DNA of 64,000 bases from Cunninghamia lanceolata (GCA_027924645.1 BSBN01000140.1:9120501-9184500); one strand, 5' to 3'; shown: positions 1 to 13,020, counted from the stretch's first letter. Translations and numbers: made by a program. Notes: generated by a model not told the origin, from the letters alone.

Positions 1-289
1 GAATAAATTTGCAAATATTTAAATATAAATATAATATAATTATTATAATAAAATAATATTATATTAAATTTAAAAATATTATAATATGAATAGGTTAAAA
101 AATTTAATTTAAATATTGTAATTTTCTAAATATATTAAATTTTATTTATTAAATATATTAATAATCAAAAGTCTAAATTTAATATTTAGAATATTAAATT
201 TTGATGTATTCAATGTTAGTATTTTAAAAAAATAAAAAATAATCGTCATGTTTTAAAACTTAACGTGTTAAATTTTCAAAAAACAAAAA

Positions 290-413
290 TAAAAATAAAA
301 ATAATAAAAAACAAAACCTAGAAAAGAAACAAACTACGATAAAAAAACAAAAACAAAAATAAAAATAATAAAAAACAAAACCTAGAAAAGAAACAAACTA
401 TGATAAAAAATAC
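290..413. repeat. 64-bp tandem duplication in A-rich DNA
   Basis: An A-rich unit containing CCTAGAAAAGAAACAAACTA occurs twice with a 64-base offset, at about 317 and 381. The copies are almost identical, differing by one base (ACTACG against ACTATG). The flanks from 1 to 583 are AT-rich low-complexity sequence with no gene that I can see. Confidence 0.85.
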
Positions 414-802
414 TGGCAAACAAAACATCAAAAATAAAGGCAATGCAAATCAAATCCACTTATTATTCCTAATCATATTGCTTTTTATCCATAGTCTAGA
501 GTCCGACTTGGCATCAATGAATAGTCACCAACATCACGTCTACAGTGAGTGGCCAGCAAACAACATTATTTTTTAATATAAAAATTGGAGGCGTGAATTG
601 TCAACGACTCAGAAGCAAAAACAAACACTCACAATCAAGCTTGGTCGAGTATTTGCCCTTGGAATCATGATTTTAGGCATGGAATCATGCGTTTTTAGCA
701 AATTTTTGATAAAACTCGGTGACGAGTTTTTTGGTGAGTTACTTGCCTCACAATTTGACTCGCAATTAGTCACAAGTTTTGTGTTAGTTGGGGAGAATGC
801 AT

Positions 803-1295
803 TTAGGTTGGATCTCTGTGCTTATAGGAAAATCCACTGAATTCCATTTGTGAACATATCCAGCTATACAAATCATCCATGTTGGATGAAAGAGAAGAAG
901 AGCTAGTACCTAGTAGCAACCTCTTCATCTCTATATGGTGCCACCCTCTTAGCAAGGAAAGTATCTCTTTGCTATAATAGTTTGGGGACAAAGCAAGTAC
1001 TAAGAGATGCAAGGGTGTGGTCATCTTGTTCCAACGGTTAACAATGATCTTTTGCAGTCTTTTGAAAAATGCTTTTGTTTGGTCATGTTTCTTGGCTTCT
1101 ATTATGGTCCTTATTTTTTCAACCATGGAGTCCATGCCATCATAAATTTTACCCAAACATGGTCGATCTGTATTTGCATACCTAGTCATACTCATAATGG
1201 GCTCAGTGAAACTCAAAACATATTCCAGACAAGCCCACCACTCATTATCTAGGATCAATGCTTTGAACTTTTGGGCTATCTTTGTGATTGCCTCT
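803..1295 (-). pseudogene. hAT-type (DUF659-like) transposase fragment
   Basis: The minus-strand frame encodes about 160 residues resembling the middle of plant hAT-superfamily or DUF659 transposase-derived proteins. Diagnostic stretches are DNEWWACLEYVLSFTEPI, PCLGKIYDGMDSMVEKI and RWNKMTTPLHLLVLALSPNY, in the family order. No BED zinc finger and no C-terminal dimerisation domain is visible, so this is a fragment. The upstream coding side stops exactly where an LTR head begins at 1296, so a retrotransposon appears to have cut it. It could descend from an autonomous hAT element or a domesticated DUF659 gene. The family assignment rests on remembered motifs, not on a search. Confidence 0.7.
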
Positions 1296-2680
1296 TGTAA
1301 TGTCCCCATTTCTAAAGTGATCACCTAGCAGAGGATGATTAGCCTGTTCACCATTCCTGTAGGCTAATTCGTATGGTAAGGGGATGAATAGTTGAGCCAT
1401 TGTAGCATAAGTGACTTGGAGAAAGGAAAGTCAGTTAAATGAAGCTAATTTTGAAGACTTGGAGAAAGGAAAGTCAGTTAAGCGAAGCTAATTTTGAAGT
1501 CACTTAAAGAAAGGAAAGAAGTAACATAATAAAATATAATAAAATGTCAATAAATTATTATTTTATTATTCAAGTGGGGCGCACCACTTATGGATGTCAA
1601 AAAAGAATTAAAAATGACAAATTGAAGTGGACCTCTTGGAGGCTTTATATGGAGGTCATTTGGAGTTCATTTCATCATATTATCATTTGTCATTTGCATA
1701 TTGGAGAATTTCCATTACAAGCTACAACAACTGGTTCAGCTATTTTTGAGGATGAAAACCCTTAGAAATTAGTGGTTTGGACGAAAACCCAATTCCACTT
1801 GAGAGGTAAATCCACCCAGGGTTTACTACTGCACTTATTTGCATAAATTTGGCATTATATTGGAGCTACAAATCAGATATTTACAGCAGGTTTACTTGGA
1901 GAAATAAGATGCCAATTTGTGAGATTTGGAGTAAATACAAATTGGTGAAGGAGCGATTTCATTGAGATATCATTAGCAAATCAACATTGAGGGTTTTTTC
2001 ATTTGTTAAGAGGGATTCAAGTGTGGAATCATCCATTGCAGTCCTTCAAACCCTAGCACACCTCTACAAACCCTAGACATCACCTAGAGGAGGATCACTG
2101 CCTTAGAAAGGGAGATTGCTACCATTTGTGTGGGCATAAATCAGACCGTATAGGTTTATTGTTGGCATCATTGAGTTTGCATTCTTCAAAAGGGAGATTG
2201 TAGCCGAGGGAAGGCAATTTGATTGGTGTTGGAGACTCCAAACTCTAAGTGCATCAACAAGGAGAGGTTTGCTGCTATATTGAGGCCGACTCCACCATTG
2301 TTTGGATTACTGGTTGTTATCAGACTTTCCTATATTGCTACAACAGTGCTTATATTGTATTTGGTTCATATTTCCTGCATGTAATAAGGGGAATCAGTCC
2401 GGGTATGTTTACTTGATGTTCTTACTTTCAAATCTTTAATTTGAACAAGAGATTTTATCGCTGTTATAGTTATATCAGACTGTCAAACTTCAGATCAGAC
2501 CTGATATATATTGTAATCAGTCATAGTATGATGATAATGGATGCATTTTCAATGATGGGTCATGGCAAATCTTGAATTCCAAGTTATTGGTTTGTTTCCC
2601 TTTTATTTGGTATATGCATTTGCACTTAATCTCTATCCAAACAAACATCAAACAAGCACAAAACATCAGCATATCAGTCA
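1296..2680 (+). repeat. LTR-type repeat with TGTAATGTCCCC head (end uncertain)
   Basis: Starts with the 12-base head TGTAATGTCCCC shared by most LTRs in this window and lies directly against the hAT relic. The body has the usual plan of these LTRs: a 'gatgaaaaccc' block near 1750 and an A- and CA-rich tail near 2640-2680. A 39-base duplication containing CTTGGAGAAAGGAAAGTCAG occurs at about 1416-1490. I found no convincing TTACA end with a matching duplication of the preceding CCTCT, so the right boundary is approximate and the copy may be truncated. Confidence 0.5.
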
Positions 2681-2837
2681 CAGGTTAGAATACATGCCAT
2701 TTGTTTGATGAAATGCCAAGTTGGGAATGTTGGGACTCCTATTTTTTAAGCCAGGTATTTGCAAAATCTTGCCAAGTTGCCCAAATGAGCTAATCTTGTC
2801 AAATCCATCAAAATTCCAACCCTGTTCTTTGTGAAAT

Positions 2838-3974
2838 TGTAATGTCCCCCTTTTTGGGGTCTCTAGCAGTGCAGTTGTCGTTGACCTTTTGGTTTGTGTC
2901 ATCTTGTTTAGAGGGGTAAATTAGCATTACAGTGAGCTCTGATGGTTTAGAAGAGTCGTATGATGCTCTCAGAAGTTGTTTCCGGCTTCCAGTTTGGGCT
3001 CCAAGATTCTTGGAGAGGGCGTCTATTTATAGAAAGTCCCCGGTTGGCTCCCTTGTGTGTCAAATTATCATTATTTTATTTAAAAGGTCATTTTCGAAGC
3101 TTAAATGGAGCTTAATTAAAAAGGTGACTATAATATGATGTTGTGAAAGTGACTTAACTTTATGATGTTATAAGTCACAACTTAAAGTGGCGTGCTAGGA
3201 TATGGCCCCCCTTCATGAGGACTCATGGGACTTAAAGAAATAAAACAAAATAAATAAAAGAATTCCCTCATGGGTGTTGGAAGTCGAGAAATAAAAGGAG
3301 GAAATGAGATTTCATTTTCATCTATTGACTTTGCAAAAAAAAGACATTGTTGTGAAGCTTGAAGCTTGGCTTTCTTGCTGATTTAGGGTTCTGCTGAGAC
3401 AAAATCCTCTGTAGAATCACTCGCTTCGTGTTTGGAAGACAATATTAGGCGGGTTGTGGAAAGTCTCATCTAGGGGCTTCACATTGAGCTAAGTTTGATA
3501 TATTTTGGTGAAGATTTGGGGGAGTTATTGTTTATATTCTTATGCAGATTTATGAACGGTTGAGAACAAAAATGGTAATGCAGATTTGAGCAGATTTGAG
3601 GTGGTTATTTGGGACTGTATATTCATTTCATGTTGGTCGTCCCTTGTCTCATGTTGATCATACTATATTAGGAGGGTTTTATGAATAGCGAAGGCAGTCT
3701 TTGAGGGCGATTTTGGAAGGAGATCCTGCTACAAACTGTTTAATATGAAAAGAGGGATGATGAGGTTGATAGTTTTATTTCAAGGGTTTATCATGATCCT
3801 CCTTTCACCACTAAACATTCAAGGACATTCAACCGAGTAGAGAACTCTACTACAGATATCCTATCACTTGGAACATAGGGGAAGATTGGAATTGTGTAAA
3901 TTTGTTGTTCAATTAAGTCCAATTATGCTCAAAACCCTAATTTCGTGAAATCGTAAGCAAATGGATAAATTACA
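2838..3974 (+). repeat. possible solo LTR
   Basis: Begins TGTAATGTCCCC at 2838, and a TTACA end can be placed at 3970-3974. The flanking five bases are GAAAT on the left and GAAAA on the right, so the target duplication is imperfect by one base. No coding sequence is seen inside. The end assignment is tentative because TTACA is short and common in AT-rich DNA. Confidence 0.4.
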
Positions 3975-6509
3975 GAAAATGATTGCACATAGAGGTATCA
4001 AATGACAACCAAATACGTGCTAGATTTCAAAGCTCGGTGTGCGAAAAAGTTGGGGACTAATGAGATGGTGCCCTAGTCCATTATACCTGCTTTTGTCGGG
4101 ATCTTTGAAGAATGTCTGCAATCTGTTCCCGCTATCACAAAGATTTTACTATTTCGGAATCCGGAGGACTAATGAGCAGGCACCCAAGTCCAAGCCCTAG
4201 TTTTCTTTTTAGATTAGCAATTTTGACAGTTTGCACTGCTCTCCTGTAACTCCACTTCTTTCGCTTCTGAAACCTGTAACCTACAATCACAGAAAAGTGG
4301 GTTGGGAGTTGTGGTGTTTAGAGGCTTGCCTCGGTCAAGCCCCAAAGAGACATTCAAGTCTTTCGAACACCGTTGTCAGATAAAGAGTGCATATCCTTGC
4401 GGGATAGAGGCAAAATCCAAATGATAAATGATAGAAAACACAATAGATATCACCTTGTAGTGTAGATCTCATGGAAGGAAGATGCTCTTCATTGCCATGA
4501 GGAGATGGAGTCAAATCTACAATCGCAAACACAAATAACAACACAAAATATTGGGCAACACAATGAATGCCTTGAATCACTTTCACATAAGCTCATAGAT
4601 CAAAAAAATGCCATCTAGTTTACAAATGAATTACTAATCATGCTTATATATGCAACTACAAACATTTCTGCTAAGAATTTCGTAATTCGAACTTGAGATG
4701 TCGGCATAGGATCTAATAACTGTCATAAAACCAACACCCAAAAATAGGTCTTGACCTAAAATAGTGCAGGACTAGGGCGCAAGTGCCGAAGTCCTCCCCC
4801 TATTTCAAGCAGGATTCATGCTAAGCACACCCCCTAGGTCCCATTTGCCTTGAAACTTCAGGGTTTTCTCATCGGGAGTCACCATTAACATGCAAGATGA
4901 CCTAAATGCATTTGAAAGGACCCGTGAGCTAAACCTTAGGAGGGAAAAGCCCTTAAGGGGACATTTTTCGACGTAACATTTAGCCCCCACTTTAATGTAT
5001 GTATAAATGCAAGGCCAATACATGCATTAAAGTACGGTCAAAAAGCACAACAAACACGCCAAGCACGGAGAAGACACACCAATCACAATGAAGACAGTAA
5101 CATGCACACAAAACACAGAGAAGATAGTTACAGTCATGCAAAGCACGGAGAATACAACATTGAAGACACACAAAACACAAAATACAGTGAATGCAAAGCC
5201 TATGCATATTCAGGGCAAATACAAATGGTGGTCATCAATAATAGAGAAATTAAGGTATGGAAAGGTTCATATGCTCCTAAAGTTGAAAGTATTCACTTGT
5301 ATACATATATATGATGCCTATACAGCCCTGAGAAGCACAAGAATGTTTCAAAATACCTTGGACAGGTGCGTTTCAAGCATTTGATAAGTTTCAGTGAAAG
5401 GAATAAAGGATCAAGAGCACTTGATAGAGGTTTGAAGAGATCTTGATGTTAATGGAAACCTTGGAGATTAAAGAGATCATGAACAATCAGCATCAACAAA
5501 TTTACAACAGTGCCCGAATGGTGATGATCTTAATCAGTTTTCAACATAGAGATTCAAGGCAAAACAGGGGCATAAAAGACAGCAGTTGATGGAGCCTGAA
5601 GAAAAGGGATGAAGGTCCTGAGAAGGAATTATTTAGACCCTGTACAGAATGCAAAGGCATGTAAATCTGCACATGATGGAGTTTTATCAAGGCATATCTA
5701 TAGATGAAAGCCCAATCATTCAAGTTTTATCATACTGTTTAAAGCTTTATATCATACCTGCATGTTATTGTTAAAGCTCTACATACCATTTTTTCCTACC
5801 ATATTGTTTTAGGGTAGAAGAGTAAGATGTTTCACATGCATTTGAGAGGTCTGTATACCTTTGTAGAGTACTGTTAAAGCGTGCTAAAGTCTTCATCATC
5901 CAAAAGAACTCTGCCAAACTCTTATAAGACTTCCACCATCTTGAAACTCTTGTATGGATTCTACAAAGCCTTTAAAACCCTAAGAATCCTAATAAGCCAT
6001 GCACAGATCTGTATATGCATGAGGAGAGATCTGCCATATGTTCTAAGGTTTGCCTGATCACGTGGAACTCTGTCGAGTTATTTAGGGTCTGCACCATTAT
6101 TTTGAAAGCCTAATAGTCATTGTTTGATGTCATGATCAATAAGTTTATCATTGCTAGATCTAGATATAAGGCATAGAACTAGGAGTCGGGAGTGCAGGGT
6201 TTGAGGAAAATGAGATTTGAAGTGTGGAGACATCCAAAACAGGATATAGAAATTGTACCTACTGTATTAGTGTTTGTCAAGGATCTTAAGGGATTGTTAA
6301 GAATTTAAGAGGTCTTCATGATCGTTTTAAGGGCTGCTAATAGCCTTTGAGGTCTGTTAACAGTCATAGGAGCGTGTTAGGGATCTAGAAATATGTCAAG
6401 TCATCTTAGGGTCTGTTAAGTCTTTGAGGCTTTATTCTTCATTCAGCTCTTTACCTTCACTATGAGAGCATTGCCAAGATCCTAACAAGTATGCAGAATT
6501 TTGATGAAG
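3975..6509. other. noncoding stretch, no gene recognised
   Basis: No reading frame here resembles a known family. At 5050-5215 there is an imperfect low-complexity run of AGCACGGAGAA and ACACAAAACACA motifs. At 4820-4985 a C-rich block precedes a GGGGACATTTTT motif, suggestive of a degraded LTR border. The stretch would lie in an upstream PRMT intron or the gene's 5' flank. Confidence 0.5.
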
Positions 6510-8161
6510 GTCTATATATACTTTACTTTCTAGCTTTAATGGGTAAGACTTTTCGTAATATTTATTTTTATATATAATAATATATCTTATTAATTATTCA
6601 CATAAATATTATATTAAAATATTTATATTTATAATATATCTAGTTAATTAAATATATATATTTCATATATTTTATAATATTTAAATTATATTAAATTAAT
6701 AATATTATTTATTAAATAATACATATTAATAATATATTTTAAATAAATATATTATATATTTAGTTTATATAAGGCTAACTTATTATTTAAATAAACAATT
6801 CAATTATAAATCATTATAGGGACATGACAACCCTCCCCACTCAAGATTGCTTGTCTTCAAGCAACTATAATTAGGTATCCTAAAGTAATATTTAATAACA
6901 TCATATTTTATTAGGTTTCCCTTATATAAAATAACATTACACTCACCAATAATATAAAATAACTTCTATAAAATGTAACAAATTAATATAGCTAATAAAC
7001 TATAGTGCCATAAATAATATAGTGCCCTAAAATAATAAGTTATAAATTGGGGTTTACCCTTTTAAATTTTCAGCACTAAATTTTATAAATAATTTATTTT
7101 ATAACTACATTTTATTACTTATAACTTTGTGAAATATATTACTTATAAGAACTAAATAAAGTCTTACCTTCTAGCAAGCCAAAATTTTCTCAACCTTGCA
7201 CACAATTTCAACTTGTAAAAGAGAACATTAATTTTCCATTTCTTATTTCTACTTATCTTGATGATAATCATAAACATAACCATACCCAATTTGCCATTTC
7301 ATAAATCCACTTTTCCTTACATCATGATTCTATTTGGGTGAGACAATCCTTAGGCCTCTTATTAACCTCACCTACCACCTTGTGAGAGAAGATTCGTTAG
7401 GAAGGTTAAGTCATCTCAATCCTATGGGTCCATTAACATAATTCCTTAGTTTGTCAATTAAGGCCCATTCCTTCAATATTTAAATCGAGGGTCCATAGCA
7501 ATATCCTTGATTAGTCAACCAAGGTGCATAATATCCTTGATTTGTCAATCAAGGCCCATTCCCATGGATTGATCAATACCTACCATAACTATCTATCCCA
7601 CTTTCTTAGTGTTAGGTGGTTAATAAGGAAGTCTCGTATCTACCCTTGGGAATTCATGCCTTTATTCTTAGACCATTTCATATTCATAACTATGAACTTA
7701 TAACCTTCTTATGCTCGTTATCTTATTTAAACAAGAATCATGCATTTGTGTAGGACATCTATTAATATTATATTTATTTGAGTTCATAAGACCTCTGCCT
7801 TTATGCCCTTTCCAACAGTTGCGTCTTTAATAATGTTTGTCTTTTTTATTTATTATTTATTTGTCTTTTTTTATTTATTATTTATTAAGGTGATCGCTGG
7901 TGTCAACCAATAGCCGCATACATACTTTTATTTATATTTGATTGCTTATATAAGATCATTGATTTTATTTCATAGGAACTACTTCTCTCACTTTATATAA
8001 TTATGGTATAGGATAATAATAATATTATTATTTATTAGATAATAAGTATTAATAATAATATATATTTACTTAAATATATATTTTACCAAAGCAATTTCAT
8101 CGACTTTTATATGTTGTTTAAATCTTTAATTTAAACAATGTTATAATATCGGGTCATGACA
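6510..8161 (-). mobile_element. minus-strand LTR retrotransposon relic (TGTCATGTCC family)
   Basis: On the minus strand, a polypurine tract GAGTGGGGAGGG (6842-6831) precedes an LTR head TGTCATGTCC starting at 6829. This is the expected order of the internal 3' end and 3' LTR. The internal end carries a 'gcttgaagacaagcaatcttg'-like motif of the kind common before the polypurine tract of plant Ty3/gypsy elements. A second head, TGTCATGACCC, starts at 8161. Blocks at 6515-6830, about 7190-7220 and 7800-7915 match, in inverted orientation, blocks of the relic at 13385-15330. No intact coding sequence remains and the DNA is strongly AT-rich. Confidence 0.55.
6831..6842 (-). promoter_or_regulatory. 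polypurine tract (plus-strand DNA primer)
   Basis: Read on the minus strand this is GAGTGGGGAGGG, one base before the LTR head TGTCATGTCC. Such a tract primes second-strand synthesis in LTR retrotransposons. The call rests on position and purine content. Confidence 0.55.
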
Positions 8162-8591
8162 GACTTTATAATATTTATTATAATTAACTTATAATATTGT
8201 ATTTATGTTTATTCTTATATAATATAATAATATATATATTATAATAATATTTATTAATATTTATATTTATAAACATGTATTGTTATATTATAATCATAAT
8301 AATAATTAATATTAATATTTATATTTATTATCATATATTGTTATTATATAATAATAATATGCTATTTTAATATTTATATTTATATTAATGATTATAATTG
8401 TTATTTATATTTAGAATATTTATAGATAATATCATATAATATTATATATATTTATTAATAAACTAAACAATATCTATAATGCATAATGGAAGTTTTAATC
8501 ATAGTAGGATTTGGATGAGAAACATGATAGATCCGCCCAAAGCTATCCATGCCAAGTCCAAGGGCAGATATACCATTCCTCTTGGCCCCAA

Positions 8592-8853
8592 GTGGCAGCC
8601 ACACAGAAAGCCCACATGGAGTGGCGTACTTAGTGGATACACTTCTATCTGCTTTCCCTAGCCATGCTGTCTTATCCATCCCTCTTATGACTGAAAACTC
8701 TTTGGATCCATCCCACAACCAATCCATGTGGAGTGTGGGAAAAAACTACCATAGGAGGCCCGTAGATTCCTCTTTCTAAGCCCAAGGGCAGTCACTTACC
8801 CCCTGGCCCCAGTGGCAGCCACACAGAAAGCCCACATGGAGTGGCGTACTTAG
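8592..8853. repeat. direct repeat, 42-bp core, 220-bp offset
   Basis: A core starting GTGGCAGCCACACAGAAAGC and ending GGCGTACTTAG is identical at 8592-8633 and 8812-8853. The homology extends leftward, less perfectly, through a 'cccaagggcag' block. The short frames across it look incidental. Confidence 0.85.
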
Positions 8854-9309
8854 AAAGTAATCTAGTATCTGCTCACCCTACTGGCATTTTTCCCACTCCT
8901 CATGGTTGCTTGATGAGAATTACAAACATTAAATATTTCCAGATTCATAGAAATCATACAATTCATAAATATATCATTATACACCATGATCATGATAGAG
9001 CATACCACAATATTTATTTAAATATAAGACTGCTGCTGATTCTCCTTTGCCTGCTGAGTGCAGATGGATTTCTGAATGTGATCTACTTTTGTATTCCAAT
9101 AATCAGTTCGGAATCCAATGATGTTCCTTTTCCCCCTTGGTGATTTCCCTTTTATATATTCTTATATCTTGCAATGACGTGTCTCCAACGAACAGGTATG
9201 ACTTTTAATCAATAAAACTCCTCATAAACAATTCGTATCCTTGTCTTCTAGCGCACCATATAAAAACTATTCGCTGCTCCTTAATATAAGATGGTCGGTC
9301 AGCCTTTAT
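8854..9309. other. noncoding stretch
   Basis: A 100-codon plus-strand frame spans part of this interval but has no recognisable motif. I see no gene, splice-bounded exon or transposon border. Confidence 0.4.
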
Positions 9310-9406
9310 GGAAGTTGGACTTAAATGAGGTTGGCCAGATTTTTTTATAAGGAAGTCGGCCTTAAATGAGGTTGGCAAGATTTCATTTTAAGGAAGTCGG
9401 CCCTAC
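9310..9406. repeat. 41-bp tandem repeat
   Basis: Units beginning GGAAGT(C/T)GG and running through AAATGAGGTTGG start at 9310, 9351 and 9392, an exact 41-base period. The first two units are complete and the third is partial. They differ by a few substitutions. Confidence 0.85.
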
Positions 9407-10295
9407 AATTTAAATCTTCAAATCAGCGATTTCATTATCTGTCTGACGGGGAATATCACATGGTGGTCCTTTTGTAGTTCTTTCCATTTTCTACATTCAA
9501 ATCTTTTGTTTTTGTTGTCCAATCTCAATTGTTCTTCCTTGTTTGCTCCCATTTGTGTGCTTTGTACACGCAGTTTGCCAGTTGTTCATTTGACCCGCAT
9601 TTGGCTGCTGCACCAATAAATGTTTCGTTATTCATGATTAAGTTATGGAGTAGCTGAAATGTGTCTCACACCCTTGAATAATCTTCTAGTAGCTTCTTAG
9701 GTTCAGGGGTTTATTGTTGTGTATTTGTTCTTCTATCATTTTTCTGCTATATCCCATGGTTATTGTGTGGAATGCTATCATGGGCCCATTGGAACTGTGT
9801 TTTTCCCTTATGTAATGGCAACCCATGCTTACAATTTGAATATGAGGGACAATGCCAAGAGCACATGCAATCCCTTCAAATTATATTTGTATCTTTTAAC
9901 TGATCAAGTTGACTAATTTAAAAAGTTTTTGTATTTCAATTGTAACATTTTAAATTTTTTTTCTCGATTAAAATATAATAAAACTCAATTTAATATTTTA
10001 AGATACAGTTCACTTATCTAATTTTTTGTTGACTTTTTTCCTTGTAAGATAAAAGAATGATCATCTATATTGACATCTATTTAAGAAAAAGAAATGGATA
10101 ACGTTAAACATGAGTTGACAAGTATTATCCTCATGTAAATTTCTCCCTCTTTCGATTTAAAAAAAATGTTCCAAGGTACACAGGTAATGTGGCTTACTAA
10201 TGGATGAAAGAAAATGGATTATTCAATTATTTTTTTTTACCCTTATTCACTGTTATTTTTAGATATATAAATCATACAATTATGGTTGTTTGCAG
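9407..10295. other. 3' part of the upstream PRMT intron
   Basis: AT-rich sequence leading to a pyrimidine-rich tract and a TTTGCAG acceptor at 10289-10295. I searched for the exon expected to encode the residues before the APLHGF motif and did not find it here or elsewhere in 1-10295. Confidence 0.6.
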
Positions 10296-10489
10296 CACCC
10301 CTTCATGGTTTTGCATTATGGTTCGATGTTACTTTTGGAGAATATACAACATCAAGTGACAGTCACTTAGAATCTTCAATTGATAGCTCTTTATCTGTGG
10401 ATTTAAGTCGAAACGATGCACATCAAAAATTGTCCAATGCACTTGTGCTCTCAACTGCTCCAGAGGAAGCTCCAACACATTGGGCCCAG
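10296..10489 (+). CDS. PRMT6: PRMT6-like protein arginine methyltransferase, internal exon
   Basis: This exon encodes part of the C-terminal beta-barrel of a class I protein arginine methyltransferase, which transfers methyl groups from S-adenosylmethionine to protein arginines. The frame reads PLHGFALWFDVTF, then a Ser- and Asp-rich linker of about 40 residues, then LVLSTAPEEAPTHWAQ. The HGFA-WFDV motif and the THW loop are hallmarks of the family. The long low-complexity linker between them is as I remember plant PRMT6. The acceptor is TTTGCAG before 10296 and the donor is CAG|GTACAG at 10490. The first codon is completed by the two bases CA, so the preceding intron is phase 1; the following intron is phase 0. 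The SAM-binding half is not in the window. Exon content is visible; the exact PRMT subfamily is from memory. Confidence 0.85.
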
Positions 10490-12419
10490 GTACAGAGACC
10501 CAAGCTTATTAAGATTATATTTATGAGGGGGAACACAAAAAAGGGATGCAATCGTGTTTTAATGAGTCTCCAAGGATAATCATTCATAGATATTTAGAAA
10601 GTGCAACGGTTATAATTCCTAAAACATATCTGAGGCCGAAAGGTAAGAGCTTATATCAGTTCGTTATAATTGATTTTTAGACCTATCTACAGAGTACTAT
10701 TAATGCTAACACTTCCACCAAAGTACAATTTCATTTAACATTGTAACTTTACCTAGATATGAAATAGTCATTTAACTTGGATAACTGCCCTTTTGTTAGT
10801 CATTAATTCTTATTATAAATTTTAGTGAGATTGTCTTAGTCATAAGTTGAACATTATATAAGCTCAACCTCTTTAATTTATACATGTTCCCTGATATTGT
10901 TATGATGCACATATATGTGCTAAAATGACTTGCATCCCTCTTGCGTAACTAGGGTTTTGAATTTGCATCCTACATTTTTCTCCTTCATTCTTGTTTTGTT
11001 GCTAGGGAAAGATTGAAATCAAGGATGTTTTCTCAGTACACAAATCTTTTGATGTTTAGAAAATGTTTGGTATAGGAAAGGAAAATGAAGGCTTGACAGG
11101 TGCAAGAAACCTACAAACTTATCAAATAAAACAATTTATCATTTTCAGGAAAGCTCTTATTTGAGGACTGACTGAGCAGAAAATCAAATACATCAATTTT
11201 TTCTGAAACTGGCGCAGTTCTGAGGGCATTCAAGAATCTATAATAACATAGCTCTGTGCAAATGTGAAAAACCATTTTGTTGCAACAACTACGAAGTCTT
11301 ATGGAATTTTCTGCAAAGTGGTCTTCGGAATTAAAAATAATAATTGGAAACTAGGATGTAGCTGGAGTAAGTTTTGGATTAGTTTATTTTGCTTTTCTAC
11401 TATATAATCTCTTTGAATGACAGACAAATATCACTATTTCGAAGCCAAATCATATGGGGAACACTAAAGGAAAATAAATGAGGAGAGAATGTAAAATCGC
11501 TGAAAATATGCACATATCATACTTTTGAAATTACAAAAGTTGAACTCAGATATCTGCAACCGTCCATAGTACATACTGCAGTGCTTGCCATCCGTAGCCT
11601 GTAGAATTAGTGGAGAGAACTTAAAGGACAATCCAATGGTTCAGTTGTAGAGAGCTAAGCTGAGATAACAAATATAAAAGAATAGTGAATAGAAGATAAT
11701 AGAGAATCTTCTGCAAATTCAATGACATTGTCATTCGAATAATGCTATCACTATTTTGGATATAACATAACTTATTACACAAATATCATCTATTGATCAG
11801 TTTTGAACATTATTGAATTTTATATGTTTTTCCTTACCTTCCCAACCTATGTAAAAGTGTCATGGTGATCTGTAAACAGGTGTGGAGATTCCACCACTGC
11901 CCTTCAACGTCAGAATTATGTTAGACCAGCTCAATTAAACAGTTTTGAACATGAATAACAAATTAAAATGCTTAAGAATTCAGTCTAGTTCAACTACCTA
12001 TGCAAGAAGAATGGAAAATGACTCAAAGAGGGTTGAAAACAGCAAATGCAATCATGAAAAGAGGAATGAACACAGAACATACCCCTGCAGAAACCTGTAA
12101 ATAGGAAACAACTCAGGTAAGATTGAGCCAGAACTCCTCATGTCACTATATTTGAGTCTTACAAGTAGATTGAATGTCCTAGACTCCCAAGGAACATCTG
12201 GAACTAAAGTTACCAGTTCAGGTACATTGGTAAGGCAACATATTTTTTGGGGGCTGGGTTTGTTTTAGGAACATCCATAAAAAAAATATAAAGATCATCA
12301 ATGTATAAATATTTGCAGCCAAAAAGCAGGAATTAAGTTTAGAATACCACAGAATATGCATATAATAAACAAAACTACCATAAACATAAAAAATAGTACT
12401 TTGATGTCAATTTGTCGAA
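10490..12419. other. intronic sequence, no gene or element recognised
   Basis: Begins with the PRMT donor. No frame here carries a family motif, and I see no LTR head, terminal repeat or tandem array. It may be old degraded repeat sequence. Confidence 0.5.
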
Positions 12420-13020
12420 CTCCGAGCCGGGTGACCTTGGACAAGTTTGGGAGACTCGGCGGTCAGGTACTTGCCTAGTTTGCCAGACTCGCCGAGTCTG
12501 TCAAGTCTGCTGACTCGCCAAGTCTAGGCAAGTCCTACTAGGAGGACTCAACCAAATCAATGAAATTTGGCGGAAAAAAACTATAGAAGATGGAAAACGG
12601 TTAAATGTAAAAGTGTGAAAGTCAAGCCTTCTTTGAAGGGCTTGGAGGATTTTTGAAGGCTATTTAAAAGCAATAAAATGACACGTGCCATGAAGGTCTC
12701 TGTGGTCTCAAAGGCTGCCCCTCGACTCAGGCTGCCCCTCGACTCCGTTGGGGGCGCTGGCGCAACCCCCAGACCCTCGCGAGGGGCGTTGCCCCAGACC
12801 CCCACAAGGGGTGCTGCCCCCAAACCCCCACAAGGGGCACTGCCCCATGACCCTGTTGGGGGCATTACCCGCAAACCCCCAAAAGGGGCACTGCCTTTTC
12901 CACAAATAGATTTTGGGCAGTGACTTTTCACCCATCACACTAGAGGAGGTTGTTCCACAATCAGGTTGGATCACTAAGGTTGAGGATCGTCTTCAGTGAA
13001 ATTGGAAAACCTAGACTCGC
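12420..13020 (-). repeat. GC-rich dispersed repeat, copy 1 (inverted relative to 24390-24980)
   Basis: Carries repeated ACTCGCCGAGTC-like motifs at one end (12460-12530), a block ending AAAACTATAGAAGATGGAAA, then GC-rich units, then a segment containing ATCACACTAGAGGAGGTT. The same blocks occur in reverse order and orientation at 24390-24980. The short directly and inversely repeated ACTCG motifs near one end resemble the subterminal repeats of CACTA-type DNA transposons, but no CACTA terminus or target duplication was seen. The class is therefore open. Confidence 0.65.
12730..12895. repeat. GC-rich minisatellite of short palindromic units
   Basis: Four or five imperfect units of about 28-30 bases, each with a palindromic core such as GGGGCGTTGCCCC, separated by AGACCCC or AAACCCC. 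It contrasts sharply with the AT-rich surroundings. Open frames across it on both strands are by-products of the repeat. Confidence 0.8.

Noticed and set aside
1296..2060. LTR ending at 2060 with CCTCT duplication
   Set aside because: CA followed by CCTCT occurs at 2059-2065, but the sequence beyond still looks like LTR and lacks the TTACA end seen in the family.
10286..10579. Treating the 97-codon frame as a complete gene
   Set aside because: Only 10296-10489 matches the PRMT family; the flanks are splice sites and intron sequence.
12581..12974. Gly/Pro-rich ORFs on both strands
   Set aside because: They are translations of the GC-rich minisatellite and have no conserved domain.
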